A DNA stretch of 64,000 nucleotides from Taudactylus pleione (Eukaryota > Chordata > Amphibia > Anura > Myobatrachidae). The stretch is from contig JAUIMM010000574.1 of assembly GCA_031769625.1 (NCBI GenBank), positions 2,170,001-2,234,000 on the forward strand, given 5' to 3'. The notes under the pieces are model-generated. The model was not told the DNA's origin and ran no database searches. It saw only the letters and a program-made list of their open reading frames with translations. The position numbers were made by a program, and so were the translations under genes. Position 1 is the first letter of the stretch; every line of letters begins with the position of its first letter. Positions 37,901-54,310 of this stretch are shown one piece after another.

Positions 37901-40310
37901 ACAGCTATCACATACTGTACCTGCACAGTCACCACAGCTATCACATACTTTACATACACAGTCACCACAGCTATCACATACTGAACATGCACAGTCACCA
38001 CAACTATCACATACTGTACATACACAGTCACATCTATCACCTACTGTACATGCACAGTCACCACATCTATCACATACTGTACATGCACAGTCACCACAAC
38101 TATCACATACTGTACATACACAGTCACCACAACTATCACATACTGTACATACACAGTCACCACAACTATCACATATTGTACATGCACAGTCACCACAGCT
38201 ATCACACACTGTGCATACACAGTCACCACAACTATCACATACTGTACATACACAGTCACCACAGCTATCACATACTGTACATACACAGTCACCACAACTA
38301 TCACATACTGTACATACACAGTCACCACAGCTATCACACACTGTACATACACAGTCACCACAACTATCACATACTGTACATGCACAGTCACCACAGCTAT
38401 CACATACTGTACATACACAGTCACCACATCTATCACATACTGTACCTGCACAGTCACCACATCTATCACATACTGTACATACACAGTCACCACATCTATC
38501 ACATTCTGTACATGCAGTCACCACATCTATCACATACTGTACATGCAGTCACCACAGCTATCACATTCTGTACCTGCACAGTCACCACATCTATCACATT
38601 CTGTACATGCACAGTCACCACATCTATCACATACTGTACATGCACAGTCACCACAGCTATCACATACTGTACATACACAGTCACCACATCTATCACATTC
38701 TGTACCTGCACAGTCACCACATATATCACATACTGTACCTGCACAGTCACCACAGCTATCACATACTGTACATACACAGTCACCACATCTATCACATACT
38801 GTACATGCACAGTCACCACATATATCACATACTGTACATGCACAGTCACCACAGCTATCACATACTGTACATACACAGTCACCACATCTATCACATTCTG
38901 TACATGCACAGTCACCACATATATCACATTCTGTACCTGCACAGTCACCACAGCTATCACATACTGTACATACACAGTCACCACATCTATCACATTCTGT
39001 ACATGCACAGTCACCACATCTATCACATACTGTACCTGCACAGTCACCACAGCTATCACATACTGTACCTGCACAGTCACCACATCTATCACATTCTGTA
39101 CATGCACAGTCACCACATATATCACATACTGTACATGTACAGTCACCACAGCTATCACATACTGTACCTTCACAGTCACCACATCTGTCACATACTGTAC
39201 ATGCACAGTCACCACAACTATCACATACTATACATGCTCAGTTACCACATCTGTCACATACTGTACATACACAGTCACCACAACTATCACATACTGTACA
39301 TACACAGTCACCACAGCTATCACATACTGTACATGCACAGTCACCACAACTATCACATACTGTACATACACAGTCACCACAGCTATCACATACTGTACAT
39401 GCACAGTCACCACAACTATCACATACTGTACATACACAGTCACCACAACTATCACATACTGTACATACACAGTCACCACAACTATCACAAACTGTACATA
39501 CACAGTCACCACAGCTATCACACACTGTACATGCACAGTCACCACATCTATCACATACTGTACATGCACAGTCACTACAACTATCACATACTGTACATGC
39601 ACAGTCACCACAGCTATCACATACTGTACATACACAATCACCACATCTATCACATACTGTACCTGCACAGTCACCACATCTATCACATACTGTACATGCA
39701 CAGTCACCACATCTATCACTTACTGTACATGACTAGTCACCACATCTATCACATACTGTACATGCACAGTCACCACAGCTATCACATACTGTACATACAC
39801 AGTCATTACATCTATCACATAGTGTACATACACAATCACCACAGCTATTACATACTGTACCAGCACAGTCACCACAAATATCACATACTGTACATGCACA
39901 GTCACCACAACTATCACATACTGTACCTACACAGTCACCACAGCTATCACACACTGTACCTGCACAGTCACCACAACTATCACATACTGTACCTGCACAG
40001 TCACCACATCTATCACATACTGTACATGCAGTCACCACAGCTATCACATACTGTACCTGCACAGTCACCACAGCTATCACATAATGTACATGCACAGTCA
40101 CCACTCCTATCACATACTGTACCTGCACAGTCACCACAACTATCACTTACTGTACATGCACTTTCACCACAGCAATCACATACTGTACATGCAGTCACCA
40201 CAGCTATCACATACTGTACATACACAATCACCACAGCTATCACATACTGTACATGCACAGTCACCACAGCTATCACATACTGTACATACACAATCACCAC
40301 AGCTATCACA
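31911..40310. repeat. Satellite domain B: more varied units with 31-bp members
   Basis: This part lacks the ~2.3-kb higher-order pattern. It is rich in TACACAATCACC and ACAAATATCAC units. It also contains 31-bp units reading TACATGCAGTCACC (two bases shorter) at about 31,919, 32,022, 32,087, 32,182, 34,364, 34,725, 34,888, 36,176, 36,209, 37,757, 38,512, 38,546, 40,026 and 40,187, plus a few partial units (about 32,425, 32,795, 35,800, 35,950, 38,030). Each changes the reading phase. It has its own local duplications: 32,213-32,620 resembles 35,746-36,090, about 32,920-33,300 resembles 33,370-33,730, and 34,725-34,960 resembles 40,026-40,260. Confidence 0.8.
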
Positions 40311-43300
40311 TACTGTACCTGCACAGTTACCACATCTATCACATACTGTACATGCACAGTCACCACATGTATCACATACTGTACATGCACAGTCACCACA
40401 CCTATCACATACTGTACCTGCACAGTTACCACATCTATCACATACTGTACATGCACAGTCACCACACGTATCACATACTGTATATGTACAGTCACCACAC
40501 CTATCACATACTGTACATGCACAGTCACCACATCTATCACATACTGTACATGCACAGTCACCACATGTATCACATACTGTACATGCACAGTCACCACATC
40601 TATCACATACTGTACATGCACAGTCACCACATCTATCACATACTGTACATGCACAGTCACCACACCTATCACATACTGTACATGCACAGTCACCACATCT
40701 ATCACCTACTGTACATGCACAGTCACCACACCTATCACATACTGTACATGCACAGTCACCACACCTATCACATACTGTACATACACAGTCACCACATCTA
40801 TCACATACTGTACCTGCACAGTCACCACATCTATGACATACTGTACATGCACAGTCAACACATCTATCACATACTGTACATACACAGTCACCACATCTAT
40901 CACATACTGTACATGCACAGTCACCACAGCTATCACACACTGTACATGCACAGTCACCACAGCTATCACTTACTGTACATGCACAGTCACCACAGCTATC
41001 ACACACTGTACCTGCACAGTCACCACAGCTATCACACACTGTACCTACACAGTCACCACATCTATCACATACTGTACCTGCACAGCCACCACATCTATCA
41101 CATACTGTACATGCAGAGTCACCACAGCTATCACATACTGTACCTGCACAGCCACCACATCTATCACATACTGTACATGAACAGTCAACACATCTATCAC
41201 ATACTGCACATGTACAGTCACCACAGCTATCACATACTGCACATGCACAGTCAACACATCTATCACATACTGTACATGCACAGTCACCACATCTATCACT
41301 TACTGTACATGCACAGTCACCACAGCTGTCACACACTGTACATGCACAGTCACCACAGCTATCACACACTGTACATGCACAGTCACCACATCTATCACAT
41401 ACTGTACCTGCACAGCCACCACATCTATCACATACTGTACATGCAGAGTCACCACAGCTATCACATACTGTACATGCACAGCCACCACATCTATCACATA
41501 CTGTACATGCACAGTCACCACAGCTATCACTTACTGTACCTGCACAGTCGTCACATCTATCACATACTGTACATGCACAGTCACCACTTCTATCACATAC
41601 TTTACATGCACAGTCACCACATCTATCACATACTGTACCTGCACAGCCACCACATCTATCACATACTGTAAATGCACAGTCACCACAGCTATCACTTACT
41701 GTACATGCACAGTCACCACATCTATCACATACTGTACCTGCACAGTCACCACATCTATCACATACTGTACATATACAGACACCACAGCTATCACTTACTG
41801 TACATGCACAGTCACCACAGCTATCACCTACTGTACCTGCGCAGCCACCACATCTATCACCTACTGTACATGCACAGTCACCACATCTATCACATACTGT
41901 ACATGCGCAATCACCACAGCTATCACATACTGTACATGCGCAGTCACCACAGCTATCACTTACTGTACATGCACAGTCACCACAGCTATCACATACTGTA
42001 CCTGCGCAGCCACCACATCTATCACATACTGTACCTGCGCAGTCACCACATCTATCACATACTGTACATGCGCAGTCACCACAGCTATCACATACTGTAC
42101 ATGCGCAGTCACCACAGCTATCACTTACTGTACATGCGCAGTCACCACATCTATCACATACTGTACATGCACAGTCAAAACATCTATCACAGACTGTACA
42201 TGCACAGTCACCACAGCTATCAACTACTGTACATGCACAGTCACCACAGCTATCACACAGTTTACCTGCACAGTCACCACATCTATCACATACTGTACAT
42301 GTACAGTCACCACATCTATCACCTACAGTACATGCACAGTCACCACAGCTATCACCTACTGTACATGCACAGTCACCACAGCTATCACATACTGTACATG
42401 CACAGTCACCAAATCTATCACATACTGTACATGCACAGACACCACAGCTATCACATACTGTACATACACAGTCACCGCATCTATCACCTACTGTACTTGC
42501 ACAGTCACCACAACTATCACCTACTGTACATGCTCAGTCACCACAACTATAACATACTGTACATGCACAGTCACCACATCTATCACATACTGTACATGCA
42601 CAGTCACCACTGCTATCACATACTGTACCTGCACAGTTACCACATCTATCACATACTGTACATGCACAGTCACCACACGTATCACATACTGTACATGCAC
42701 AGTCACCACACCTATCACATACTGTACCTGCACAGTTACCACATCTATCACATACTGTACATGCACAGTCACCACACGTATCACATACTGTACATGCACA
42801 GTCACCACACCTATCACATACTGTACATGCACAGTCACCACATCTATCACATACTGTACATGCACAGTCACCACATGTATCACATACTGTACATGCACAG
42901 TCACCACATCTATCACATACTGTACATGCACAGTCACCACATCTATCATATACTGTACATGCACAGTCACCACACCTATCACCTACTGTACATGCACAGT
43001 CACCACATCTATCACCTACTGTACATGCACAGTCACCACACCTATCACATACTGTACATGCACAGTCACCACACCTATCACATACTGTACCTACACAGTC
43101 ACCACATCTATCACATACTGTACCTGCACAGTCACCACATCTATGACATACTGTACATGCACAGTCAACACATCTATCACATACTGTACATGCACAGTCA
43201 CCACATCTATCACATACTGTACATGCACAGTCACCACAGCTATCACACACTGTACATGCACAGTCACCACAGCTATCACTTACTGTACATGCACAGTCAC

Positions 43301-44899
43301 CACAGCTATCACACACTGTACATGCACAGTCACCACAGCTATCACACACTGTACATACACAGTCACCACATCTATCACATACTGTACCTGCACAGCCACC
43401 ACATCTATCACATACTGTACATGCAGAGTCACCACAGCTATCACATACTGTACCTGCACAGCCACCACATCTATCACATACTGTACATGAACAGTCAACA
43501 CATCTATCACATACTGCACATGTACAGTCACCACAGCTATCACATACTGCACATGCACAGTCAACACATCTATCACATACTGTACATGCACAGTCACCAC
43601 ATCTATCACTTACTGTACATGCACAGTCACCACAGCTATCACACACTGTACATGCACAGTCACCACAGCTATCACACACTCTACATGCACAGTCACCACA
43701 TCTATCACATACTGTACCTGCACAGCCACCACATCTATCACATACTGTACATGCAGAGTCACCACAGCTATCACATACTGTACATGCACAGCCACCACAT
43801 CTATCACATACTGTACATGCACAGTCACCACATCTATCACATACTGTACCTGCGCAGCCACCACATCTATCACCTACTGTACATGCACAGTCACCACATC
43901 TATCACATACTGTACATGCGCAGTCACCACAGCTATCACATACTGTACATGCGCAGTCACCACAGCTATCACTTACTGTACATGCGCAGTCACCACAGCT
44001 ATCACATACTGTACCTGCGCAGCCACCACATCTATCACATACTGTACCTGCGCAGTCACCACATCTATCACATACTGTACATGCGCAGTCACCACAGCTA
44101 TCACATACTGTACATGCGCAGTCACCACAGCTATCACTTACTGTACATGCGCAGTCACCACATCTATCACATACTGTACATGCACAGTCAAAACATCTAT
44201 CACATACTGTACATGCACAGTCACCACAGCTATCAACTACTGTACATGCACAGTCACCACAGCTATCACACAGTTTACCTGCACAGTCACCACATCTATC
44301 ACATACTGTACATGTACAGTCACCACATCTATCTCCTACAGTACATGCACAGTCACCACAGCTATCACCTACTGTACATGCACAGTCACCACAGCTATCA
44401 CATACTGTACATGCACAGTCACCAAATCTATCACATACTGTACATGCACAGACACCACAGCTATCACATACTGTACATACACAGTCACCGCATCTATCAC
44501 CTACTGTACTTGCTCAGTCACCACAACTATAACATACTGTACATGCACAGTCACCACATCTATCACATACTGTACATACACAGTCACCACATCTATCACA
44601 TACTGTACATGCACAGTCACCACTGCTATCACATACTGTACCTGCACAGTTACCACATCTATCACATACTGTACATGCACAGTCACCACACGTATCACAT
44701 ACTGTACATGCACAGTCACCACACCTATCACATACTGTACCTGCACAGTTACCACATCTATCACATACTGTACATGCACAGTCACCACACGTATCACATA
44801 CTGTACATGCACAGTCACCACACCTATCACATACTGTACATGCACAGTCACCACATCTATCACATACTGTACATGCACAGTCACCACATGTATCACATA

Positions 44900-47800
44900 C
44901 TGTACATGCACAGTCACCACATCTATCACATACTGTACCTGCACAGTCACCACATCTATCACATACTGTACCTGCGCAGTCACCACATCTATCACATACT
45001 GTACATGCGCAGTCACCACAGCTATCACATACTGTACATGCGCAGTCACCACAGCTATCACTTACTGTACATGCGCAGTCACCACATCTATCACATACTG
45101 TACATGCACAGTCAAAACATCTATCACATACTGTACATGCACAGTCACCACAGCTATCAACTACTGTACATGCACAGTCACCACAGCTATCACACAGTTT
45201 ACCTGCACAGTCACCACATCTATCACATACTGTACATGCAGAGTCACCACAGCTATCACATACTGTACCTGCACAGCCACCACATCTATCACATACTGTA
45301 CATGAACAGTCAACACATCTATCACATACTGCACATGTACAGTCACCACAGCTATCACATACTGCACATGCACAGTCAACACATCTATCACATACTGTAC
45401 ATGCACAGTCACCACATCTATCACTTACTGTACATGCACAGTCAACACAGCTATCACACACTGTACATGCACAGTCACCACAGCTATCACACACTGTACA
45501 TGCACAGTCACCACACCTATCACATACTGTACCTGCACAGTTACCACACGTATCACATACTGTACATGCACAGTCACCACATCTATCACATACTGTACAT
45601 GCACAGTCACCACATGTATCACATACTGTACATGCACAGTCACCACATCTATCACATACTGTACATGCACAGTCACCACATCTATCACATACTGTACATG
45701 CACAGTCACCACACCTATCACATACTGTACATGCACAGTCACCACATCTATCACCTACTGTACATGCACAGTCACCACACCTATCACATACTGTACATGC
45801 ACAGTCACCACACCTATCACATACTGTACATACACAGCCACCACATCTATCACATACTGTAAATGCACAGTCACCACAGCTATCACTTACTGTACATGCA
45901 CAGTCACCACATCTATCACATACTGTACCTGCACAGTCACCACATCTATCACATACTGTACATACACAGTCACCACAGCTATCACTTACTGTACATGCAC
46001 AGTCACCACAGCTATCACATACTGTACCTGCGCAGCCACCACATCTATCACCTACTGTACATGCACAGTCACCACATCTATCACATACTGTACATGCGCA
46101 ATCACCACAGCTATCACATACTGTACATGCGCAGTCACCACAGCTATCACTTACTGTACATGCACAGTCACCACAGCTATCACATACTGTACCTGCGCAG
46201 CCACCACATCTATCACATACTGTACCTGCGCAGTCACCACATCTATCACATACTGTACATGCGCAGTCACCACAGCTATCACATACTGTACATGCGCAGT
46301 CACCACAGCTATCACTTACTGTACATGCGCAGTCACCACATCTATCACATACTGTACATGCACAGTCAAAACATCTATCACATACTGTACATGCACAGTC
46401 ACCACAGCTATCAACTACTGTACATGCACAGTCACCACAGCTATCACACAGTTTACCTGCACAGTCACCACATCTATCACATACTGTACATGTACAGTCA
46501 CCACATCTATCACCTACAGTACATGCACAGTCACCACAGCTATCACCTACTGTACATGCACAGTCACCACAGCTATCACATACTGTACATGCACAGTCAC
46601 CAAATCTATCACATACTGTACATGCACAGACACCACAGCTATCACATACTGTACATACACAGTCACCGCATCTATCACCTACTGTACTTGCACAGTCACC
46701 ACAACTATCACCTACTGTACATGCTCAGTCACCACAACTATCACATACTGTACATGCACAGTCACCACTGCTATCACATACTGTACCTGCACAGTTACCA
46801 CATCTATCACATACTGTACATGCACAGTCACCACACCTATCACATACTGTACCTGCACAGTTACCACATCTATCACATACTGTACCTGCACAGTTACCAC
46901 ATCTATCACATACTGTACATGCACAGTTACCACACGTATCACATACTGTACATGCACAGTCACCACACCTATCACATACTGTACATGCACAGTCACCACA
47001 TCTATCACATACTGTACATGCACAGTCACCACATGTATCACATACTGTACATGCACAGTCACCACATCTATCACATACTGTACATGCACAGTCACCACAT
47101 CTATCATATACTGTACATGCACAGTCACCACACCTATCACATACTGTACATGCACAGTCACCACATCTATCACCTACTGTACATGCACAGTCACCACACC
47201 TATCACATACTGTACATGCACAGTCACCACACCTATCACATACTGTACATACACAGTCACCACATCTATCACATACTGTACCTGCACAGTCACCACATCT
47301 ATGACATACTGTACATGCACAGTCAACACATCTATCACATACTGTACATGAACAGTCAACACATCTATCACATACTGCACATGTACAGTCACCACAGCTA
47401 TCACATACTGCACATGCACAGTCAACACATCTATCACATACTGTACATGCACAGTCACCACATCTATCACTTACTGTACATGCACAGTCACCACAGCTAT
47501 CACACACTGTACATGCACAGTCACCACAGCTATCACACACTCTACATGCACAGTCACCACATCTATCACATACTGTACCTGCACAGCCACCACATCTATC
47601 AAATACTGTACATGCAGAGTCACCACAGCTATCACATACTGTACATGCACAGCCACCACATCTATCACATACTGTACATGCACAGTCACCACATCTATCA
47701 CATACTGTACCTGCGCAGCCACCACATCTATCACCTACTGTACATGCACAGTCACCACATCTATCACATACTGTACATGCGCAGTCACCACAGCTATCAC

Positions 47801-50800
47801 ATACTGTACATGCGCAGTCACCACAGCTATCACTTACTGTACATGCACAGTCACCACAGCTATCACATACTGTACCTGCGCAGCCACCACATCTATCACA
47901 TACTGTACCTGCGCAGTCACCACATCTATCACATACTGTACATGCGCAGTCACCACAGCTATCACATACTGTACATGCGCAGTCACCACAGCTATCACTT
48001 ACTGTACATGCGCAGTCACCACATCTATCACATACTGTACATGCACAGTCAAAACATCTATCACATACTGTACATGCACAGTCACCACAGCTATCAACTA
48101 CTGTACATGCACAGTCACCACAGCTATCACACAGTTTACCTGCACAGTCACCACATCTATCACATACTGTACATGTACAGTCACCACATCTATCACCTAC
48201 AGTACATGCACAGTCACCACAGCTATCACATACTGTACATGCACAGTCACCACAGCTATCACATACTGTACATGCACAGTCACCAAATCTATCACATACT
48301 GTACATGCACAGACACCACAGCTATCACATACTGTACATACACAGTCACCGCATCTATCACATACTGTACATGCACAGTCACCACACGTATCACATACTG
48401 TACATGCACAGTCACCACACCTATCACATACTGTACCTGCACAGTTACCACATCTATCACATACTGTACATGCACAGTCACCACACGTATCACATACTGT
48501 ACATGCACAGTCACCACACCTATCACATACTGTACCTGCACAGTTACCACACCTATCACATACTGTACCTGCACAGTTACCACATCTATCACATACTGTA
48601 CATGCACAGTCACCACACGTATCACATACTGTACATGCACAGTTACCACACCTATCACATACTGTACCTGCACAGTTACCACATCTATCACATACTGTAC
48701 ATGCACAGTCACCACACGTATCACATACTGTACATGCACAGTCACCACACCTATCACATACTGTACATGCACAGTCACCACATCTATCACATACTGTACA
48801 TGCACAGTCACCACATGTATCACATACTGTACATGCACAGTCACCACATCTATCACATACTGTACCTGCACAGTCACCACATCTATCACATACTGTACCT
48901 GCGCAGTCACCACATCTATCACATACTGTACATGCGCAGTCACCACAGCTATCACATACTGTACATGCGCAGTCACCACAGCTATCACTTACTGTACATG
49001 CGCAGTCACCACATCTATCACATACTGTACATGCACAGTCAAAACATCTATCACATACTGTACATGCACAGTCACCACAGCTATCAACTACTGTACATGC
49101 ACAGTCACCACAGCTATCACACAGTTTACCTGCACAGTCACCACATCTATCACATACTGTACATGCAGAGTCACCACAGCTATCACATACTGTACCTGCA
49201 CAGCCACCACATCTATCACATACTGTACATGAACAGTCAACACATCTATCACATACTGCACATGTACAGTCACCACAGCTATCACATACTGCACATGCAC
49301 AGTCAACACATCTATCACATACTGTACATGCACAGTCACCACATCTATCACTTACTGTACATGCACAGTCAACACAGCTATCACACACTGTACATGCACA
49401 GTCACCACAGCTATCACACACTGTACATGCACAGTCACCACACCTATCACATACTGTACCTGCACAGTTACCACACGTATCACATACTGTACATGCACAG
49501 TCACCACATCTATCACATACTGTACATGCACAGTCACCACATGTATCACATACTGTACATGCACAGTCACCACATCTATCACATACTGTACATGCACAGT
49601 CACCACATCTATCACATACTGTACATGCACAGTCACCACACCTATCACATACTGTACATGCACAGTCACCACATCTATCACCTACTGTACATGCACAGTC
49701 ACCACACCTATCACATACTGTACATGCACAGTCACCACACCTATCACATACTGTACATACACAGCCACCACATCTATCACATACTGTAAATGCACAGTCA
49801 CCACAGCTATCACTTACTGTACATGCACAGTCACCACATCTATCACATACTGTACCTGCACAGTCACCACATCTATCACATACTGTACATACACAGTCAC
49901 CACAGCTATCACTTACTGTACATGCACAGTCACCACAGCTATCACATACTGTACCTGCGCAGCCACCACATCTATCACCTACTGTACATGCACAGTCACC
50001 ACATCTATCACATACTGTACATGCGCAATCACCACAGCTATCACATACTGTACATGCGCAGTCACCACAGCTATCACTTACTGTACATGCACAGTCACCA
50101 CAGCTATCACATACTGTACCTGCGCAGCCACCACATCTATCACATACTGTACCTGCGCAGTCACCACATCTATCACATACTGTACATGCGCAGTCACCAC
50201 AGCTATCACATACTGTACATGCGCAGTCACCACAGCTATCACTTACTGTACATGCGCAGTCACCACATCTATCACATACTGTACATGCACAGTCAAAACA
50301 TCTATCACATACTGTACATGCACAGTCACCACAGCTATCAACTACTGTACATGCACAGTCACCACAGCTATCACACAGTTTACCTGCACAGTCACCACAT
50401 CTATCACATACTGTACATGTACAGTCACCACATCTATCACCTACAGTACATGCACAGTCACCACAGCTATCACCTACTGTACATGCACAGTCACCACAGC
50501 TATCACATACTGTACATGCACAGTCACCAAATCTATCACATACTGTACATGCACAGACACCACAGCTATCACATACTGTACATACACAGTCACCGCATCT
50601 ATCACCTACTGTACTTGCACAGTCACCACAACTATCACCTACTGTACATGCTCAGTCACCACAACTATCACATACTGTACATGCACAGTCACCACTGCTA
50701 TCACATACTGTACCTGCACAGTTACCACATCTATCACATACTGTACATGCACAGTCACCACACCTATCACATACTGTACCTGCACAGTTACCACATCTAT

Positions 50801-52160
50801 CACATACTGTACCTGCACAGTTACCACATCTATCACATACTGTACATGCACAGTTACCACACGTATCACATACTGTACATGCACAGTCACCACACCTATC
50901 ACATACTGTACATGCACAGTCACCACATCTATCACATACTGTACATGCACAGTCACCACATGTATCACATACTGTACATGCACAGTCACCACATCTATCA
51001 CATACTGTACATGCACAGTCACCACATCTATCATATACTGTACATGCACAGTCACCACACCTATCACATACTGTACATGCACAGTCACCACATCTATCAC
51101 CTACTGTACATGCACAGTCACCACACCTATCACATACTGTACATGCACAGTCACCACACCTATCACATACTGTACATACACAGTCACCACATCTATCACA
51201 TACTGTACCTGCACAGTCACCACATCTATGACATACTGTACATGCACAGTCAACACATCTATCACATACTGTACATGAACAGTCAACACATCTATCACAT
51301 ACTGCACATGTACAGTCACCACAGCTATCACATACTGCACATGCACAGTCAACACATCTATCACATACTGTACATGCACAGTCACCACATCTATCACTTA
51401 CTGTACATGCACAGTCACCACAGCTATCACACACTGTACATGCACAGTCACCACAGCTATCACACACTCTACATGCACAGTCACCACATCTATCACATAC
51501 TGTACCTGCACAGCCACCACATCTATCAAATACTGTACATGCAGAGTCACCACAGCTATCACATACTGTACATGCACAGCCACCACATCTATCACATACT
51601 GTACATGCACAGTCACCACATCTATCACATACTGTACCTGCGCAGCCACCACATCTATCACCTACTGTACATGCACAGTCACCACATCTATCACATACTG
51701 TACATGCGCAGTCACCACAGCTATCACATACTGTACATGCGCAGTCACCACAGCTATCACTTACTGTACATGCACAGTCACCACAGCTATCACATACTGT
51801 ACCTGCGCAGCCACCACATCTATCACATACTGTACCTGCGCAGTCACCACATCTATCACATACTGTACATGCGCAGTCACCACAGCTATCACATACTGTA
51901 CATGCGCAGTCACCACAGCTATCACTTACTGTACATGCGCAGTCACCACATCTATCACATACTGTACATGCACAGTCAAAACATCTATCACATACTGTAC
52001 ATGCACAGTCACCACAGCTATCAACTACTGTACATGCACAGTCACCACAGCTATCACACAGTTTACCTGCACAGTCACCACATCTATCACATACTGTACA
52101 TGTACAGTCACCACATCTATCACCTACAGTACATGCACAGTCACCACAGCTATCACATAC
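44900..52160. repeat. Near-identical large tandem duplication within the satellite (offset 3,927 bp)
   Basis: Sequence from about 44,900 to 48,235 recurs 3,927 bp (119 units) later, at about 48,830-52,160, with the same order of variant units on both sides of the landmarks at 45,863 and 49,790. The two copies diverge after about 48,240 and 52,160, where different units follow. The match was followed by unit order and translated frames, not by a full base-level alignment. Confidence 0.75.
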
Positions 52161-54310
52161 TGTACATGCACAGTCACCAAATCTATCACATACTGTACAT
52201 GCACAGACACCACAGCTATCACATACTGTACATACACAGTCACCGCATCTATCACCTACTGTACTTGCACAGTCACCACAACTATCACCTACTGTACATG
52301 CTCAGTCACCACAACTATAACATACTGTACATGCACAGTCACCACATCTATCACATACTGTACATACACAGTCACCACATCTATCACATACTGTACATGC
52401 ACAGTCACCACTGCTATCACATACTGTACCTGCACAGTTACCACATCTATCACATACTGTACATGCACAGTCACCACACGTATCACATACTGTACATGCA
52501 CAGTCACCACACCTATCACATACTGTACCTGCACAGTTACCACATCTATCACATACTGTACATGCACAGTCACCACACGTATCACATACTGTACATGCAC
52601 AGTCACCACACCTATCACATACTGTACATGCACAGTCACCACATCTATCACATACTGTACATGCACAGTCACCACATGTATCACATACTGTACATGCACA
52701 GTCACCACATCTATCACATACTGTACATGCACAGTCACCACATCTATCACATACTGTACCTGCGCAGTCACCACATCTATCACATACTGTACATGCGCAG
52801 TCACCACAGCTATCACATACTGTACATGCGCAGTCACCACAGCTATCACTTACTGTACATGCGCAGTCACCACATCTATCACATACTGTACATGCACAGT
52901 CAAAACATCTATCACATACTGTACATGCACAGTCACCACAGCTATCAACTACTGTACATGCACAGTCACCACAGCTATCACACAGTTTACCTGCACAGTC
53001 ACCACATCTATCACATACTGTACATGCAGAGTCACCACAGCTATCACATACTGTACCTGCACAGCCACCACATCTATCACATACTGTACATGAACAGTCA
53101 ACACATCTATCACATACTGCACATGTACAGTCACCACAGCTATCACATACTGCACATGCACAGTCAACACATCTATCACATACTGTACATGCACAGTCAC
53201 CACATCTATCACTTACTGTACATGCACAGTCAACACAGCTATCACACACTGTACATGCACAGTCACCACAGCTATCACACACTGTACATGCACAGACACC
53301 ACATCTATCACATACTGTACCTGCACAGTTACCACATCTTTCACACACTGTAAATGCACAGTCACCACACGTATCACATACTGTACATGCACAGTCACCA
53401 CACCTATCACATACTGTACCTGCACAGTTACCACATCTATCACATACTGTACATGCACAGTCACCACACGTATCACATACTGTACATGCACAGTCACCAC
53501 ATCTATCACATACTGTACATGCACAGTCACCACATGTATCACATACTGTACATGCACAGTCACCACATCTATCACATACTGTACATGCACAGTCACCACA
53601 TCTATCACATACTGTACATGCACAGTCACCACACCTATCACATACTGTACATGCACAGTCACCACATCTATCACCTACTGTACATGCACAGTCACCACAC
53701 CTATCACATACTGTACATGCACAGTCACCACACCTATCACATACTGTACATACACAGTCACCACATCTATCACATACTGTACCTGCACAGTCACCACATC
53801 TATGACATACTGTACATGCACAGTCAACACATCTATCACATACTGTACATGCACAGTCACCACATCTATCACATACTGTACATGCACAGTCACCACAGCT
53901 ATCACTTACTGTACATGCACAGGCACCACAACTATCATATACTGTACATGCACAGTCACCACAGCTATCACATACTGTACATGCACAGTCACCACAGCTA
54001 TCACTTACTGTACATGCACAGTCACCACATCTATCACCTACAGTACATGCACAGTCACCACAGCTATCACTTACTGTACATGCACAGGCACCACAACTAT
54101 CACATACTGTACATGCACAGTCACCACATCTATCACACACTGTACATGCACAGTCACCACAGCTATCACTTACTGTACATGCACAGTCACCACATCTATC
54201 ACCTACAGTACATGCACAGTCACCACAGCTATCACCTACTGTACATGCACAGTCACCACAGCTATCACATACTGTACATGCACAGTCACCACATCTATCA
54301 CATACTGTAA

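Noticed and set aside
31911..40310. A gene hidden in the varied middle domain of the satellite
   Set aside because: Every stretch examined is still made of the same 33- or 31-bp unit. No non-repeat insertion was found.
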